A DNA stretch of 64,000 bases from Pullichristensenella excrementipullorum. Its GTDB lineage: Bacteria > Bacillota > Clostridia > Christensenellales > Aristaeellaceae. The stretch covers positions 59,439 to 123,438 of the forward strand of contig DVOU01000025.1 in NCBI GenBank assembly GCA_018713365.1, read 5' to 3'. Of this stretch, positions 50,837-60,265 are shown one piece after another. The notes beneath the pieces were generated by a model. It was not told the origin of the DNA. It searched no databases and saw only the letters and a program-made list of their open reading frames with translations. Position numbers and translations under genes: made by a program. Every line of letters begins with the position of its first letter. Within the stretch, counting starts at the first letter, position 1.

Positions 50837-51379
50837 TTACGCTTCGAGGAATTTCGCCCATGGGCCGGGGTCTGTTTCGGCTCGCGCCTGCGCGTTTTGC
50901 AGGCGTTCCATGTATTCGCAGACACGCGCCTCGATTTGGGGCGCGCAGTTTTCTATCCCCGCGCGGCGGGCGATGGCCGTCAGTTCGTAAACGGCGAAGC
51001 CCATGGCGTGGCCGCGCGCGTGGACGACGGCGCAGGCCTGCCCCACGGCGTGGCAGAGGGCGGCGGCCTCGGGAGAGACCTCCTCCCTGGCCACGGCGTG
51101 ACAGGCGAGGATGGCGGCCTTGGCCGCGGGCATCTTCACTTCCCCGCGCGCCCACAGGCGGGACAGGCGCACACTTTCCATGGGGCGCGTCTCCCCCGGC
51201 AGCAGCGCCTGCAGGCGGGGCAGCGCTTCCTCCGCCAGAGACAACGCCCAAATCACAAGGGCGCGGCGGCCCGCCCGCTCCGTCAGCGGCGCGAGTGCGT
51301 CAAAAATGGCGTCATCGGGCATGAACAGCACCTTGTTTTTGCGCTTTGCGCGCGCGTTGACCGCGTCCAGCCATTGCAT
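50837..51379 (-). CDS. Imm-5-like helical protein (annotated in relatives as putative immunity protein)
   Basis: 180 residues, all-helical. The sequence VIWALSLAEEALPRLQALLPGE, then RLWARGEVKMPAAKAAILACHAVAREEVSPEAAALCHAVGQAC and HARGHAMGFAVYEL follow the repeated helical pattern of the Imm-5-like putative immunity family, whose real function is unproven. No toxin gene is adjacent. Start ATG has GGAGGAAGG upstream. It converges with the RluA gene, ends three bases apart. Confidence 0.6.
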   Translation of the reverse strand: MQWLDAVNARAKRKNKVLFMPDDAIFDALAPLTERAGRRALVIWALSLAEEALPRLQALLPGETRPMESVRLSRLWARGEVKMPAAKAAILACHAVAREEVSPEAAALCHAVGQACAVVHARGHAMGFAVYELTAIARRAGIENCAPQIEARVCEYMERLQNAQARAETDPGPWAKFLEA

Positions 51380-51398
51380 GCGTTTCCTTCCTCCATAG

Positions 51399-51423
51399 AA
51401 AAAGCCCCGGCGCGAGGCCGGGG
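51399..51423 (-). terminator. Terminator after the SleB-like gene
   Basis: Minus strand CCCCGGC / GCCGGGG with loop CTCGC, then CTTTTTC. Confidence 0.85.
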
Positions 51424-51433
51424 AGATCGTCGT

Positions 51434-51850
51434 TCAGCGGTTGCCGTCGCGCGTGTAGAAGGACAGGCCGCCGATCGTTCGGTAGAGATACGTATCGTCC
51501 CAGCGCGACGCGCCGGCGGCGCTCTGGAAGTACATCACGCCCGCGGGCAAATTGCGGCGTCCGGCGAGCGCCTCGTGGGCGGCGCGGAGGCTCTCGGCGT
51601 CGTAATAGCTGCCGATGGGGAACTGATGCTTTTCCTCCAATACGCCCCGCAGCGTGTTCGGGTGCCACGGATCGTCCACGCGGTTGAGCGCGGCGGAGGC
51701 CACGGCCAGCTTGGCCTCGTAGCTCTCGTCGCGCGCCACGGCGTAGACCGCGCGCGCCAGAAGCACCGTTTCCTGATCTTCCGTGAAGCTCAGGGAGGGC
51801 AGGACGATCGCCAAAAACAGCAGCGCCAAGCACACCACCGCCTTCTTCAT
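51434..51850 (-). CDS. Small SleB/CwlJ-like cell wall hydrolase
   Basis: 138 residues: signal peptide (1-21) and a single Hydrolase_2-type domain, LLARAVYAVARDESYEAKLAVASAALNRV, then FPIGSYYDAESLRAAHEALAG, VMYFQSAAGASRW and a TIGGLSFY end. Relatives cleave spore cortex or vegetative peptidoglycan. The usual AEARGE motif reads AVARDE, so the first Glu is Val while the second is kept; activity is uncertain. No binding domain. Its promoter lies just upstream. Confidence 0.8.
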   Translation of the reverse strand: MKKAVVCLALLFLAIVLPSLSFTEDQETVLLARAVYAVARDESYEAKLAVASAALNRVDDPWHPNTLRGVLEEKHQFPIGSYYDAESLRAAHEALAGRRNLPAGVMYFQSAAGASRWDDTYLYRTIGGLSFYTRDGNR

Positions 51851-51874
51851 GCGCGTCTCCCTCCCTTCTCCGGC

Positions 51875-51903
51875 ATTCTAACACAGTTTGTTGCGGTTTT
51901 CAA
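51875..51903 (-). promoter_or_regulatory. Promoter of the SleB-like gene
   Basis: Minus strand TTGAAA (51898-51903), 17-bp spacer, TAGAAT (51875-51880). Confidence 0.7.
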
Positions 51904-52206
51904 GGTTTTTGTAATAGATTTGAAATAAATGTCCATATTCCTGAATCTATTCACAGTCCGGGGAAAATATGACCGCTTTGCGCGAATTTTGAAGCTATGG
52001 AAAACTGCGCGCGATATTTACAGGTTTTCCGCAGCGCGGACACGCCTCTGACACGAATGTAAGGCCCTTGTGGAGAGGCTCTGTGGCACAGGCGCGGAGG
52101 GGCATAAAAAGGCACAAGTTTTAGCGTCTATTTGTTCAAAACTTAACAGCACAAAGGCGTGGAAACTGCTATAATACTCATAGAGAAAGGTAGGAGGTAT
52201 TTTTTG
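51904..52206 (+). other. AT-rich intergenic region upstream of pckA
   Basis: About 300 bases without a gene, clearly more AT-rich than the flanks. It holds an extended -10 (TGCTATAAT, TATAAT at 52170-52175) 31 bases before pckA and GGAAAAC / GTTTTCC arms around 51998-52030. No matching -35, riboswitch or operator was recognised. Confidence 0.5.
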
Positions 52207-53811
<1,605 letters not shown>

Positions 53812-53837
53812 GCTGAAGGCAGCGTAGAGACAGACTT

Positions 53838-53875
53838 CCGCCCCGTTCTGCGATGTGCAGGACGGGGCGGTTTTT
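53838..53875 (+). terminator. Terminator after pckA
   Basis: 14-bp arms CCGCCCCGTTCTGC / GCAGGACGGGGCGG (one mismatch), loop GATGT, then TTTTT. Confidence 0.9.
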
Positions 53876-53880
53876 GTTAG

Positions 53881-53921
53881 ACAAGAAGACCGCCCCGACG
53901 CATGCGAGGCTGTCTTCTTGT
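53881..53921. repeat. Inverted repeat between pckA and thrB
   Basis: Perfect 10-bp arms ACAAGAAGAC (53881-53890) and GTCTTCTTGT (53912-53921). No T run follows in either direction; may stabilise the thrB 3' end. Confidence 0.5.
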
Positions 53922-53974
53922 GTCATATACTATACGGCATTGCGCTGCGCCTGTTCGGGCGCGGCCTTGTTTTT

Positions 53975-54856
53975 TTACTCCTCCACCGTACCCTCGGTAT
54001 CCACGCGCAGCGGCACGGCGCGCCACTTGTGGGGGAGCGCGGACAGGCGCGCCTCGATCTGCGGGGCGAAGGCTTCGGGATCGGGGTGCAGCGCCAGCAG
54101 CGTCGGACCCGCGCCGGAGATGACCAGAGCGCGTGCGCCAGCCTCCAACGCCTGCGCGCGCACGAAGTCGAAATCGTGGATGAGCGCCTTGCGGTAGGGG
54201 GTGTGCAGGCGGTCGTCGAGGGCGGCGGAGAGAAGGGCGTAGTCCCCCATTTCCATGCCGCGCATGAGGATGGCGGTGCGGGAGATGTTGAAGACCGCGT
54301 CCGCGCGCGGGATGGCCGCGGGCAGCACGCGCCTTGCCTCGGCGGTGGCGAGGGGAAAATCGGGGATCAGCGCCGCGAAGCGCACAGAGGGGGCGACGGG
54401 ATAGCGCACGCACAGCACGCGGCCATCCCCGCCCACGACGCTGGCGCAGAGGCCGCCATAGAGCGCCGGGGCGGCGTTGTCCGGGTGGCCCTCCATTTGC
54501 GTGGCGACATCCAGAAGCATCTCCTTGTCAAGCGGCGCGCCGTGCAGGGTGTTGGCCGCGAACGCCCCCGCCGCCAGCAGCGTGGCGCTGGAGCCAAGGC
54601 CGCGGGAGATGGGCACGTCGGTGTCGATATGCAGTTTCAGGCCCGCGGGCCGGACGCCGAGGCGCTTTTCCACGGCGCGGAAGGCCTGCACGGCGAGGTT
54701 TTTCTCGTTCTGATATTTCGCCTCGCAGCCGGAAATGGCCAGCTGGCCTGCGGGCAGAAGTTCGGCCTCAAAGCGGGCGTAGAGCGTGAAGGCGAGGCCT
54801 ACGGAATCGAAGCCCGGGCCGGTGTTGCCGGTGGTGGCGGGCACGCGAAACTTCAT
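53975..54856 (-). CDS. thrB: Homoserine kinase
   Basis: 293 residues, GHMP kinase: PATTGNTGPGFDSVGLA start, ATP loop PISRGLGSSATLLAAG (about 83-98), EGHPDNAAPALYGG and the C-terminal ALVISGAGPTLLAL. Phosphorylates homoserine for threonine synthesis. ATGA overlap with the thrC stop shows coupling. Ends in a T-rich stretch. Confidence 0.95.
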   Translation of the reverse strand: MKFRVPATTGNTGPGFDSVGLAFTLYARFEAELLPAGQLAISGCEAKYQNEKNLAVQAFRAVEKRLGVRPAGLKLHIDTDVPISRGLGSSATLLAAGAFAANTLHGAPLDKEMLLDVATQMEGHPDNAAPALYGGLCASVVGGDGRVLCVRYPVAPSVRFAALIPDFPLATAEARRVLPAAIPRADAVFNISRTAILMRGMEMGDYALLSAALDDRLHTPYRKALIHDFDFVRAQALEAGARALVISGAGPTLLALHPDPEAFAPQIEARLSALPHKWRAVPLRVDTEGTVEE

Positions 54857-56322
54857 CGGATGGCCTCCTTCACGTAGGAAAGCATGTTGCGCTTCTCCAC
54901 CGCGTCCGTGTGCAAAACGGGCAGATCGCGGATGGCGGCGAGGTTTTTCGGCACCGGCACGCCGGTGAGGGCATTGAGTTCATCCAGCGCCGCGAAGCCG
55001 GGGGCGGGGGCTTTGCCCAGCGCGGTCAGCACGCTGGCGGCGAACTTGTAGGGCGAGGCCGTGGCGAGGACAATGGTCTTTTTGCCGTTGTCGTCCTGCT
55101 GGCGGAAGCGCTCGTAGACCGACCAGGCGACGGCGGTGTGGGTGTCGAGCAGATAGCCCAGCTCGCGCCAGACGCGGGCGATGGTCCTGAAGGTGTCCGT
55201 ATCGTCGGCGCAGCCGGCCCAGAAGCGCTCGGAAAGCGCCTTGCGCACGCTGTCGGGGGCGGTGTAGGCGCCCTTCTCCGTCAGTTCGCGCATCAGGCGG
55301 GCGACGAGGGCCGCGTCGCGGCCGCTCTCCAGATAGAGATAGCGCTCGAGGTTGCTGGAAACGAGTATGTCCATGGACGGCGAGGCCGTCTTGTGGAAGG
55401 CGCGGCGCCTGTCGTAGAGTCCGGTGCGGATAAAGGCGGTAAGCACATTGTTGGCGTTGGAGGCGCAGATGAGCTTCGCCACCGGCAGGCCCATGCGGCG
55501 GGCAAAATCTCCGGCCAGTATGTCGCCGAAGTTGCCCGTGGGCACGACGAAGTTGACCTCCTCGCCCATGGCGATCCCGCCCCGGCGCACGAGGTCCATA
55601 TAGGACTTGAAGTAGTAGGCGACCTGCGGGGCGAGGCGGCCGAGGTTGATGGAATTGGCGCTGGAAAGGCGCGTGTTCGCCTGCGCCGCCCAGCGATGCT
55701 CGCGGTCGTCGGCGAAAATGGCCTTGACGCCGGTCTGCGCGTCGTCGAAGTTGCCGCGCACAGCGCAGACGCGGACATTCCCGCCGCGCTGGGTCTGCAT
55801 CTGCGCCTTCTGCACATCGCTGACGCCGTCCTCCGGGTAAAAGACGACGATGCGCGTGCCCGGCACGTCGCAGAAGCCCTCCAGCGCCGCCTTGCCGGTG
55901 TCGCCGCTGGTGGCGGTAAGCACGGCAATCTCTTCCCGCGCGCCCGCCTTGTCGCGCGAGGCGGTCATCAGGCGCGGCAGAAGCGAGAGCGCCACGTCCT
56001 TGAAGGCGCTGGTGGGGCCGCGGAAGAGTTCAAGCACGTAGGCGTTGCCGACCTTGACGAGCGGCGTCAGTTCGTCCGTCTCGAATTTTCCAGCGTAGCC
56101 CTCGCGCACGATGCGAGCCATCTCCTCTGCGGAAAAGCCGTCCAGCAGGGCGGTCAGCACCCGCGTGGAGATGTCCATGGCGCTGAGCGCCAGCATGTCT
56201 TCTATGTTCAGAGGGGGAAACTCCTCCGGCGTGTACAGGCCGCCGTCCGGTGCGATGCCTTCCAGAATGGCTTCCCAGGCGGTCGCGCGCGCGCCGCCGC
56301 GCGTGCTTTGATAGAACTTCAC
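54853..56322 (-). CDS. thrC: Threonine synthase
   Basis: 489 residues from GTG 56322 (GGGTG upstream), giving the usual KFYQSTRG start; the longer frame has no better start. PLP enzyme of the ThrC long form: ELFRGPTSAFKDVALSLLPRL with the PLP Lys, TATSGDTGKAALEGF, SINLGRLAPQVAYYF and VPTGNFGDILAG. Makes threonine from O-phosphohomoserine. Divergent from hom. Confidence 0.95.
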   Translation of the reverse strand: MKFYQSTRGGARATAWEAILEGIAPDGGLYTPEEFPPLNIEDMLALSAMDISTRVLTALLDGFSAEEMARIVREGYAGKFETDELTPLVKVGNAYVLELFRGPTSAFKDVALSLLPRLMTASRDKAGAREEIAVLTATSGDTGKAALEGFCDVPGTRIVVFYPEDGVSDVQKAQMQTQRGGNVRVCAVRGNFDDAQTGVKAIFADDREHRWAAQANTRLSSANSINLGRLAPQVAYYFKSYMDLVRRGGIAMGEEVNFVVPTGNFGDILAGDFARRMGLPVAKLICASNANNVLTAFIRTGLYDRRRAFHKTASPSMDILVSSNLERYLYLESGRDAALVARLMRELTEKGAYTAPDSVRKALSERFWAGCADDTDTFRTIARVWRELGYLLDTHTAVAWSVYERFRQQDDNGKKTIVLATASPYKFAASVLTALGKAPAPGFAALDELNALTGVPVPKNLAAIRDLPVLHTDAVEKRNMLSYVKEAIR

Positions 56323-56362
56323 AGAAACACCCGCTTTCTTCCCTTTACATGTCGTCAAAACT

Positions 56363-56391
56363 ATGATATAGTGTTTCCATCAAAAATACAA
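56363..56391 (-). promoter_or_regulatory. Promoter of thrC-thrB
   Basis: Minus strand TTGTAT (56386-56391), 17-bp spacer, TATCAT (56363-56368), in the intergenic region shared with hom. A clear plus-strand promoter for hom was not found. Confidence 0.65.
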
Positions 56392-56445
56392 GTGTTTTTT
56401 CTCAGTAGACACGTAAAACTATCGTAATGCAGAAGGAGACAGATC

Positions 56446-57594
56446 ATGCGAATCGGATTGCTGGGCATGGGCACCATCGGCTCGGGCGTTTACGAGATCG
56501 TGGCCAAACGCGCGGACATGGAGATCGCCCGCGTGCTGGATCTGCGCCCCATCCCCGGGCTGGGCGGCAAATTGACCACGCGCTTTGAGGATATACTGGA
56601 AGATGAGAGCATCGACACCGTGGTGGAACTGATGGGCGGGCTGGAACCGGCGCACGAGTTCGTGGTGCGGGCGCTGCGCGCCGGCAAGAGCGTGGTCACG
56701 GCCAACAAGCTGATGCTCTCCCACCACTACGCCGAGGTGGCGCAGGCCGCCCACGACAGCGGCGCGGGCGTGTGCGTTTCCGCCAGCGTCGGCGGGGGCA
56801 TCCCCTACCTGCACAACCTTTTGCGCGCGCGGCGCGTGGACGCCATCAAGTGGGTGGGCGGCATCCTCAACGGCACCACCAACCTCATCCTCGACACCAT
56901 GCAGTCCTCGGGCGCGGGCTTTGACGAGGTGTTGCGCGAGGCGCAGCGGCTGGGCTATGCCGAGGCCGATCCCTCCAGCGACATCGACGGCATCGACGTG
57001 CGCTCGAAGATCACCATCGCCATGAACATCGCCTTCGGCGGCGTGGCCGACACGCGCGCAGTGCCCACCGAGGGCATCCGCCGCCTGACCGGGGAGGACG
57101 TTCGGCAGTTTGCCCGCATGGGGCGCGTCTGCCGCTTCCTCGCCCGCGCTGAGCGGATGGAGGACGGGGCGGTGTGCGCCTGCGTGGAGCCAGTGCTGCT
57201 TCCCAAGGGCGCGATCGAGGCCGCCGTTTGCAAAAACGACAATATCGCCTCCTTCGAGGGCGAATACGTGGGCGTGCAGCACTTCTTCGGACAGGGCGCG
57301 GGCAAGTTCCCCACCGCCTACGCCGTGGTGGAGGACCTGCGCGACCTGCTTTCGCACCCGGGCAAGTCGCACCTGCGCGCCGGGGAGCCGGCCCTGAAGC
57401 TGGATGGCCGCCGCGTGACGAAGCGCTATTACCTGCGCACGAGCGCGCCGGTGGAGATCGAGGCCGAGGCGCTGGGACAGGCCGGCGCGGGCACGGCTTA
57501 TATCACCGCCCCCCTGAGCGCGGCGGACATGCACGCGCTGGCGGCGCGGCTGCGCGGCATCGACGGGACGACCTTCTTCGCCGCTCTGCGCTGA
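56446..57594 (+). CDS. hom: Homoserine dehydrogenase without ACT domain
   Basis: 382 residues. NAD(P) motif GLLGMGTIGSGVYEI (4-18), ELMGGLEPAHEFVVRAL, VVTANKLML, the catalytic GILNGTTNLILDTM and AEADPSSDIDGIDVRSKI. Typical forms of about 430 residues carry a C-terminal ACT domain; here only a short remnant-length tail follows residue 320, so feedback control by threonine may be weak or absent. AAGGAG precedes the ATG. Confidence 0.95.
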   Translation: MRIGLLGMGTIGSGVYEIVAKRADMEIARVLDLRPIPGLGGKLTTRFEDILEDESIDTVVELMGGLEPAHEFVVRALRAGKSVVTANKLMLSHHYAEVAQAAHDSGAGVCVSASVGGGIPYLHNLLRARRVDAIKWVGGILNGTTNLILDTMQSSGAGFDEVLREAQRLGYAEADPSSDIDGIDVRSKITIAMNIAFGGVADTRAVPTEGIRRLTGEDVRQFARMGRVCRFLARAERMEDGAVCACVEPVLLPKGAIEAAVCKNDNIASFEGEYVGVQHFFGQGAGKFPTAYAVVEDLRDLLSHPGKSHLRAGEPALKLDGRRVTKRYYLRTSAPVEIEAEALGQAGAGTAYITAPLSAADMHALAARLRGIDGTTFFAALR

Positions 57595-57640
57595 ACGCGG
57601 GATGGCGGCGGGCATATACTGAACGGGATGTGATGTTTGC

Positions 57641-58627
57641 ATGAAGACGTATAATGTGGCGATCCTCGGCGCGACGGGCGCGGTGGGACGCGAGATGTAC
57701 AAGGTGCTGATGGAGCGCAAGTTCCCCATCGGGCAACTCAAGTTGCTGGCCAGCGCGCGCAGCGCCGGCAAGGTGCTGAACGGACACACGGTGGAAGAGG
57801 CCACGGAGGATTCCTTCCGCGGCATGGACATCGTGCTCGGCGCGGCCTCCAACGATCTGGCCAAGCGCATGGCCCCGCACATCAAGGCCGCGGGCGCGGT
57901 GTTTGTAGACAATTCCAGCGCCTTCCGCCTCCTGGACGACGTGCCGCTGGTGGTGCCGGAGATCAACCCCGAGGACGCGAAGAAGCACAACGGCATCATC
58001 GCCAACCCCAACTGCTCGACGATCATCTCCATGGTGGCCGTCAACGCCCTCAGGGAACTCTCGCCCATCGAGGCCATCACCGCTTCCACCTATCAGGCGG
58101 TGTCCGGCGCGGGCGCGGGCGGGCTGGCGGAGTTGGAGGCGCAGGCGCGCGCCTACGCCGCGGGCGAGGCGATGAACGTCGAGACCTTCCCCTACCAGAT
58201 CCTCTTCAACCTCATCCCCCAGATCGGTTCGCCGTGCGAAAACGGCTACACCACCGAGGAGATGAAGATGCAGAACGAGGGGCGCAAGATACTGCACCTG
58301 CCGGAGATGAAGGTGACCTGCACCTGCGTGCGCGTGCCGGTTTTGCGCTCGCACTCCATCAGCCTGAGCGTTCGCACGAAGGAGAAAATTTCCGTGGCGG
58401 CGGCGCGCGAGGCCATCGCCAAAGCCAGGGGGTGCAAGCTGGTGGACGACCTGGAAAGCAAGCAGTACCCCATGCCGCTGGACACCAGCGATCAGGACCT
58501 TGTCTACGTAGGCCGCATACGCGACGATCTGACGGACGAGCGGGCGCTGGCGCTGTGGTGCGCCGGCGACCAGATCCGCAAGGGCGCGGCCACCAACGCC
58601 GTGCAGATCGCGGAATTGTTGCTGTGA
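57641..58627 (+). CDS. asd: Aspartate-semialdehyde dehydrogenase
   Basis: 328 residues. GATGAVGREMYKVL at the N-terminus, SNDLAKRMAPHI, VDNSSAFR, the catalytic Cys in IIANPNCSTIISM and TYQAVSGAGAGGLAELE. Makes the branch-point aldehyde for homoserine and lysine. 46 bases after hom, same strand; weak ribosome site (GGGATGTGATG), so an operon with hom is likely. Confidence 0.95.
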   Translation: MKTYNVAILGATGAVGREMYKVLMERKFPIGQLKLLASARSAGKVLNGHTVEEATEDSFRGMDIVLGAASNDLAKRMAPHIKAAGAVFVDNSSAFRLLDDVPLVVPEINPEDAKKHNGIIANPNCSTIISMVAVNALRELSPIEAITASTYQAVSGAGAGGLAELEAQARAYAAGEAMNVETFPYQILFNLIPQIGSPCENGYTTEEMKMQNEGRKILHLPEMKVTCTCVRVPVLRSHSISLSVRTKEKISVAAAREAIAKARGCKLVDDLESKQYPMPLDTSDQDLVYVGRIRDDLTDERALALWCAGDQIRKGAATNAVQIAELLL

Positions 58628-58633
58628 GGAGAG

Positions 58634-58667
58634 GCGCCGCCGCGGGAATGGTTGCCTGCGGCGGCGC
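58634..58667 (+). terminator. GC-rich hairpin after asd
   Basis: Perfect 10-bp arms GCGCCGCCGC (58634-58643) / GCGGCGGCGC (58658-58667), followed only by TTGAGTT, so partial termination. Confidence 0.6.
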
Positions 58668-58691
58668 TTGAGTTCAATGGGAGGCGCGGCA

Positions 58692-58997
58692 ATGGACGCT
58701 AAAGAAAGGATCACGCAACTCCTGCGCGAACGCGGGTGGTCGATCTATGAACTCGCCAAGCGCAGCGGCCTGTCCTCGACCACCTTCGCCAACATGTACA
58801 AACGCAATACGCAGCCGACCATCCCTTCGCTGGAAGCCATGTGCAGGGCGTTTGGCATCACAATGAGCCAGTTTTTTCTGGAGGGCGGAGAGACGGGCGC
58901 CCTGCCCGAGGAACAGCGGGAACTTTTGCACCGCTGGGCGACGCTTTCCAAGGAGCAAAAGGAACTTGTGCTGGCACTGATGCGGAACATGCGTTAA
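58692..58997 (+). CDS. Cro/C1-type HTH regulator (101 aa)
   Basis: Start ATG 58692 with GGGAGGC upstream. HTH_3 domain at about 5-62 (ERITQLLRERGWSIYELAKRSGLSSTTFANMY, then PSLEAMCRAFGITMSQFF) followed by a helical tail LPEEQRELLHRWATLSKEQKELVLALM typical of small XRE regulators of Clostridia. Targets unknown. It trails asd after a weak hairpin and has its own terminator. Confidence 0.88.
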   Translation: MDAKERITQLLRERGWSIYELAKRSGLSSTTFANMYKRNTQPTIPSLEAMCRAFGITMSQFFLEGGETGALPEEQRELLHRWATLSKEQKELVLALMRNMR

Positions 58998-59030
58998 ACG
59001 GACGTCGGAACACACCGGCGCCCGTTTTTT
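58998..59030 (+). terminator. Terminator after the HTH gene
   Basis: ACGGACGTCGG pairs with CCGGCGCCCGT with one mismatch around AACACA, then six T (59025-59030). Confidence 0.75.
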
Positions 59031-59041
59031 GTTGCGCCAAC

Positions 59042-59070
59042 TTGCGCTGCCCGGTTCGTTATGCTATAAT
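59042..59070 (+). promoter_or_regulatory. Promoter of the DIP1984 gene
   Basis: TTGCGC (59042-59047), 17-bp spacer, TATAAT (59065-59070) preceded by TGC (extended -10). Confidence 0.7.
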
Positions 59071-59103
59071 GTCTTCCAGAAAAGTATGATTGGAGGGTTT
59101 GGG

Positions 59104-59559
59104 ATGAAACTCGCGGAGGCATTGCAGGAGCGCGCGGACGCCAAGCGTTTGATCGCGCGGCTCAATACGCGGCTGGCGGCGAACGCCGTGGCGCAGGAGG
59201 GCGAAGCGCCCGCCGAGGACCCCTCGGAACTGCTCAAGCAGCTGGACGGCTGCCTTGCGCGCATGGAAACGCTGATGGCGAAGATCAACCTCGTCAACAG
59301 CGCCACCGTGGTGGGCGGACGCACGCTCACGGAGATGATCGCCCGGCGCGACTGCCTGCGCGAGCGCATTTCCGCCTATCAGAAGCTCATCGACGCCGCC
59401 AGCCAGAGCGTGCAGCGCATGGGGCGCGCGGAGATACGCATCGTGCGGGCGGTGGACGTGCGCGCGCTGCAAAAGCAGGTGGACGCGCTCTGCGCCGAGC
59501 AGCGGCGACTGGACAACGAGATACAGCAGGCCAACTGGATGACGGAGATAGACCTGTAA
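59104..59559 (+). CDS. DIP1984 family protein
   Basis: 151 residues from ATG 59104 with GGAGGG upstream. Helical coiled-coil protein matching the DIP1984 (septicolysin-like) family: MKLAEALQERADAKR start, EGEAPAEDPSELLKQL, INLVNSATVVGGRTLTEMIARRD and the C-terminal DVRALQKQVDALCAEQRRLDNEIQQANW. Function unproven; a pore-forming role suggested by the old name is doubtful as no secretion signal is present. Confidence 0.88.
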   Translation: MKLAEALQERADAKRLIARLNTRLAANAVAQEGEAPAEDPSELLKQLDGCLARMETLMAKINLVNSATVVGGRTLTEMIARRDCLRERISAYQKLIDAASQSVQRMGRAEIRIVRAVDVRALQKQVDALCAEQRRLDNEIQQANWMTEIDL

Positions 59560-60124
59560 GCGCGGTCGGGACGGTAGTTTGCCGGGGCGAATGCGATCTC
59601 TGCGGCTGAGAATGAGCCGTTACAGAGCGCCGTGGGCAGGCGTGGGGGCTGTCTCCCCCAGCATCGTCAATCATGCCCGGACAGCGCACGAGCGCACACA
59701 GACTGCGCATCGTCATCACCCAGCATTGACCGGCGGACGAGGGCGGGAGCGGGGCTCCGCCCGCGCGGAACGAAAACGATGAAGCGGCGCGCAAGCCATC
59801 GGCTGCGCGCCGCCTGTGTATGTTGTGGGCCGCAGACAGGCAGTGCGTCGGAAAAGCTCACAAGCCAAGGGCGCAAAAAACCGCCTGTTTTTTGTTTCAG
59901 GGCGATTTTGCGCCCGCGGACTTCGCAGGTATTCTGAGTTTCGGAAGGCGAACACTGGTAAGAAAAGTATAATGAACATCGGCCGTTCGGCGTAAAGTGT
60001 CGGAGGCCCTGCCCGCTATGCGGAGCCCAAGCGCGAACAGGCGCCTGAACGGGGTGCGCCGCGCTTGCTTTGCCGTCGGTCTGGGCGCAGTGCGCGGATG
60101 CGATGGCGTAAGATGGCACGACAT
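59560..60124. other. Gene-free stretch with five strong hairpins
   Basis: No credible gene on either strand. Hairpins: 59598-59627 (CTCTG-CGGCT / AGCCG..CAGAG), 59643-59660 (TGGGGG / CCCCCA), about 59741-59764, 59784-59813 (GCGGCGCGCA-AGCC / GGCT-GCGCGCCGC) and 59869-59915 (GGGCGCAAAA / TTTTGCGCCC). A lone TATAAT lies at about 59970. No known RNA family recognised (not RNase P, tmRNA or 6S by their signatures). Confidence 0.5.
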
Positions 60125-60265
60125 TCAGTGTTTTGCGTTCCCCCGCTCCATATCAACAACTGTCGAAACCGTGTTATTGTCCTCAATGCGCTTAATGCGG
60201 AATTTGTCACACTCCGTGTCAAACTCCGCATGGCGGGAAATGTGTCCAGGCCCAAGGATTTCTAC
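60125..60265 (-). other. Possible coding remnant downstream of rlmD
   Basis: About 46 codons in a frame different from rlmD read NPVEILGPGHISRHAEFD, then TECDKFRIKRIEDNN and a stop; composition is much less GC-rich than the neighbours. There is no start codon or ribosome site of its own. It may be a fragment of a lost gene or just untranslated sequence. Confidence 0.2.

Noticed and set aside
59598..59627. GGCTGAGA resembling part of a TPP riboswitch
   Set aside because: The second conserved TPP half is missing and no thiamine gene follows; the bases fall inside a plain hairpin.
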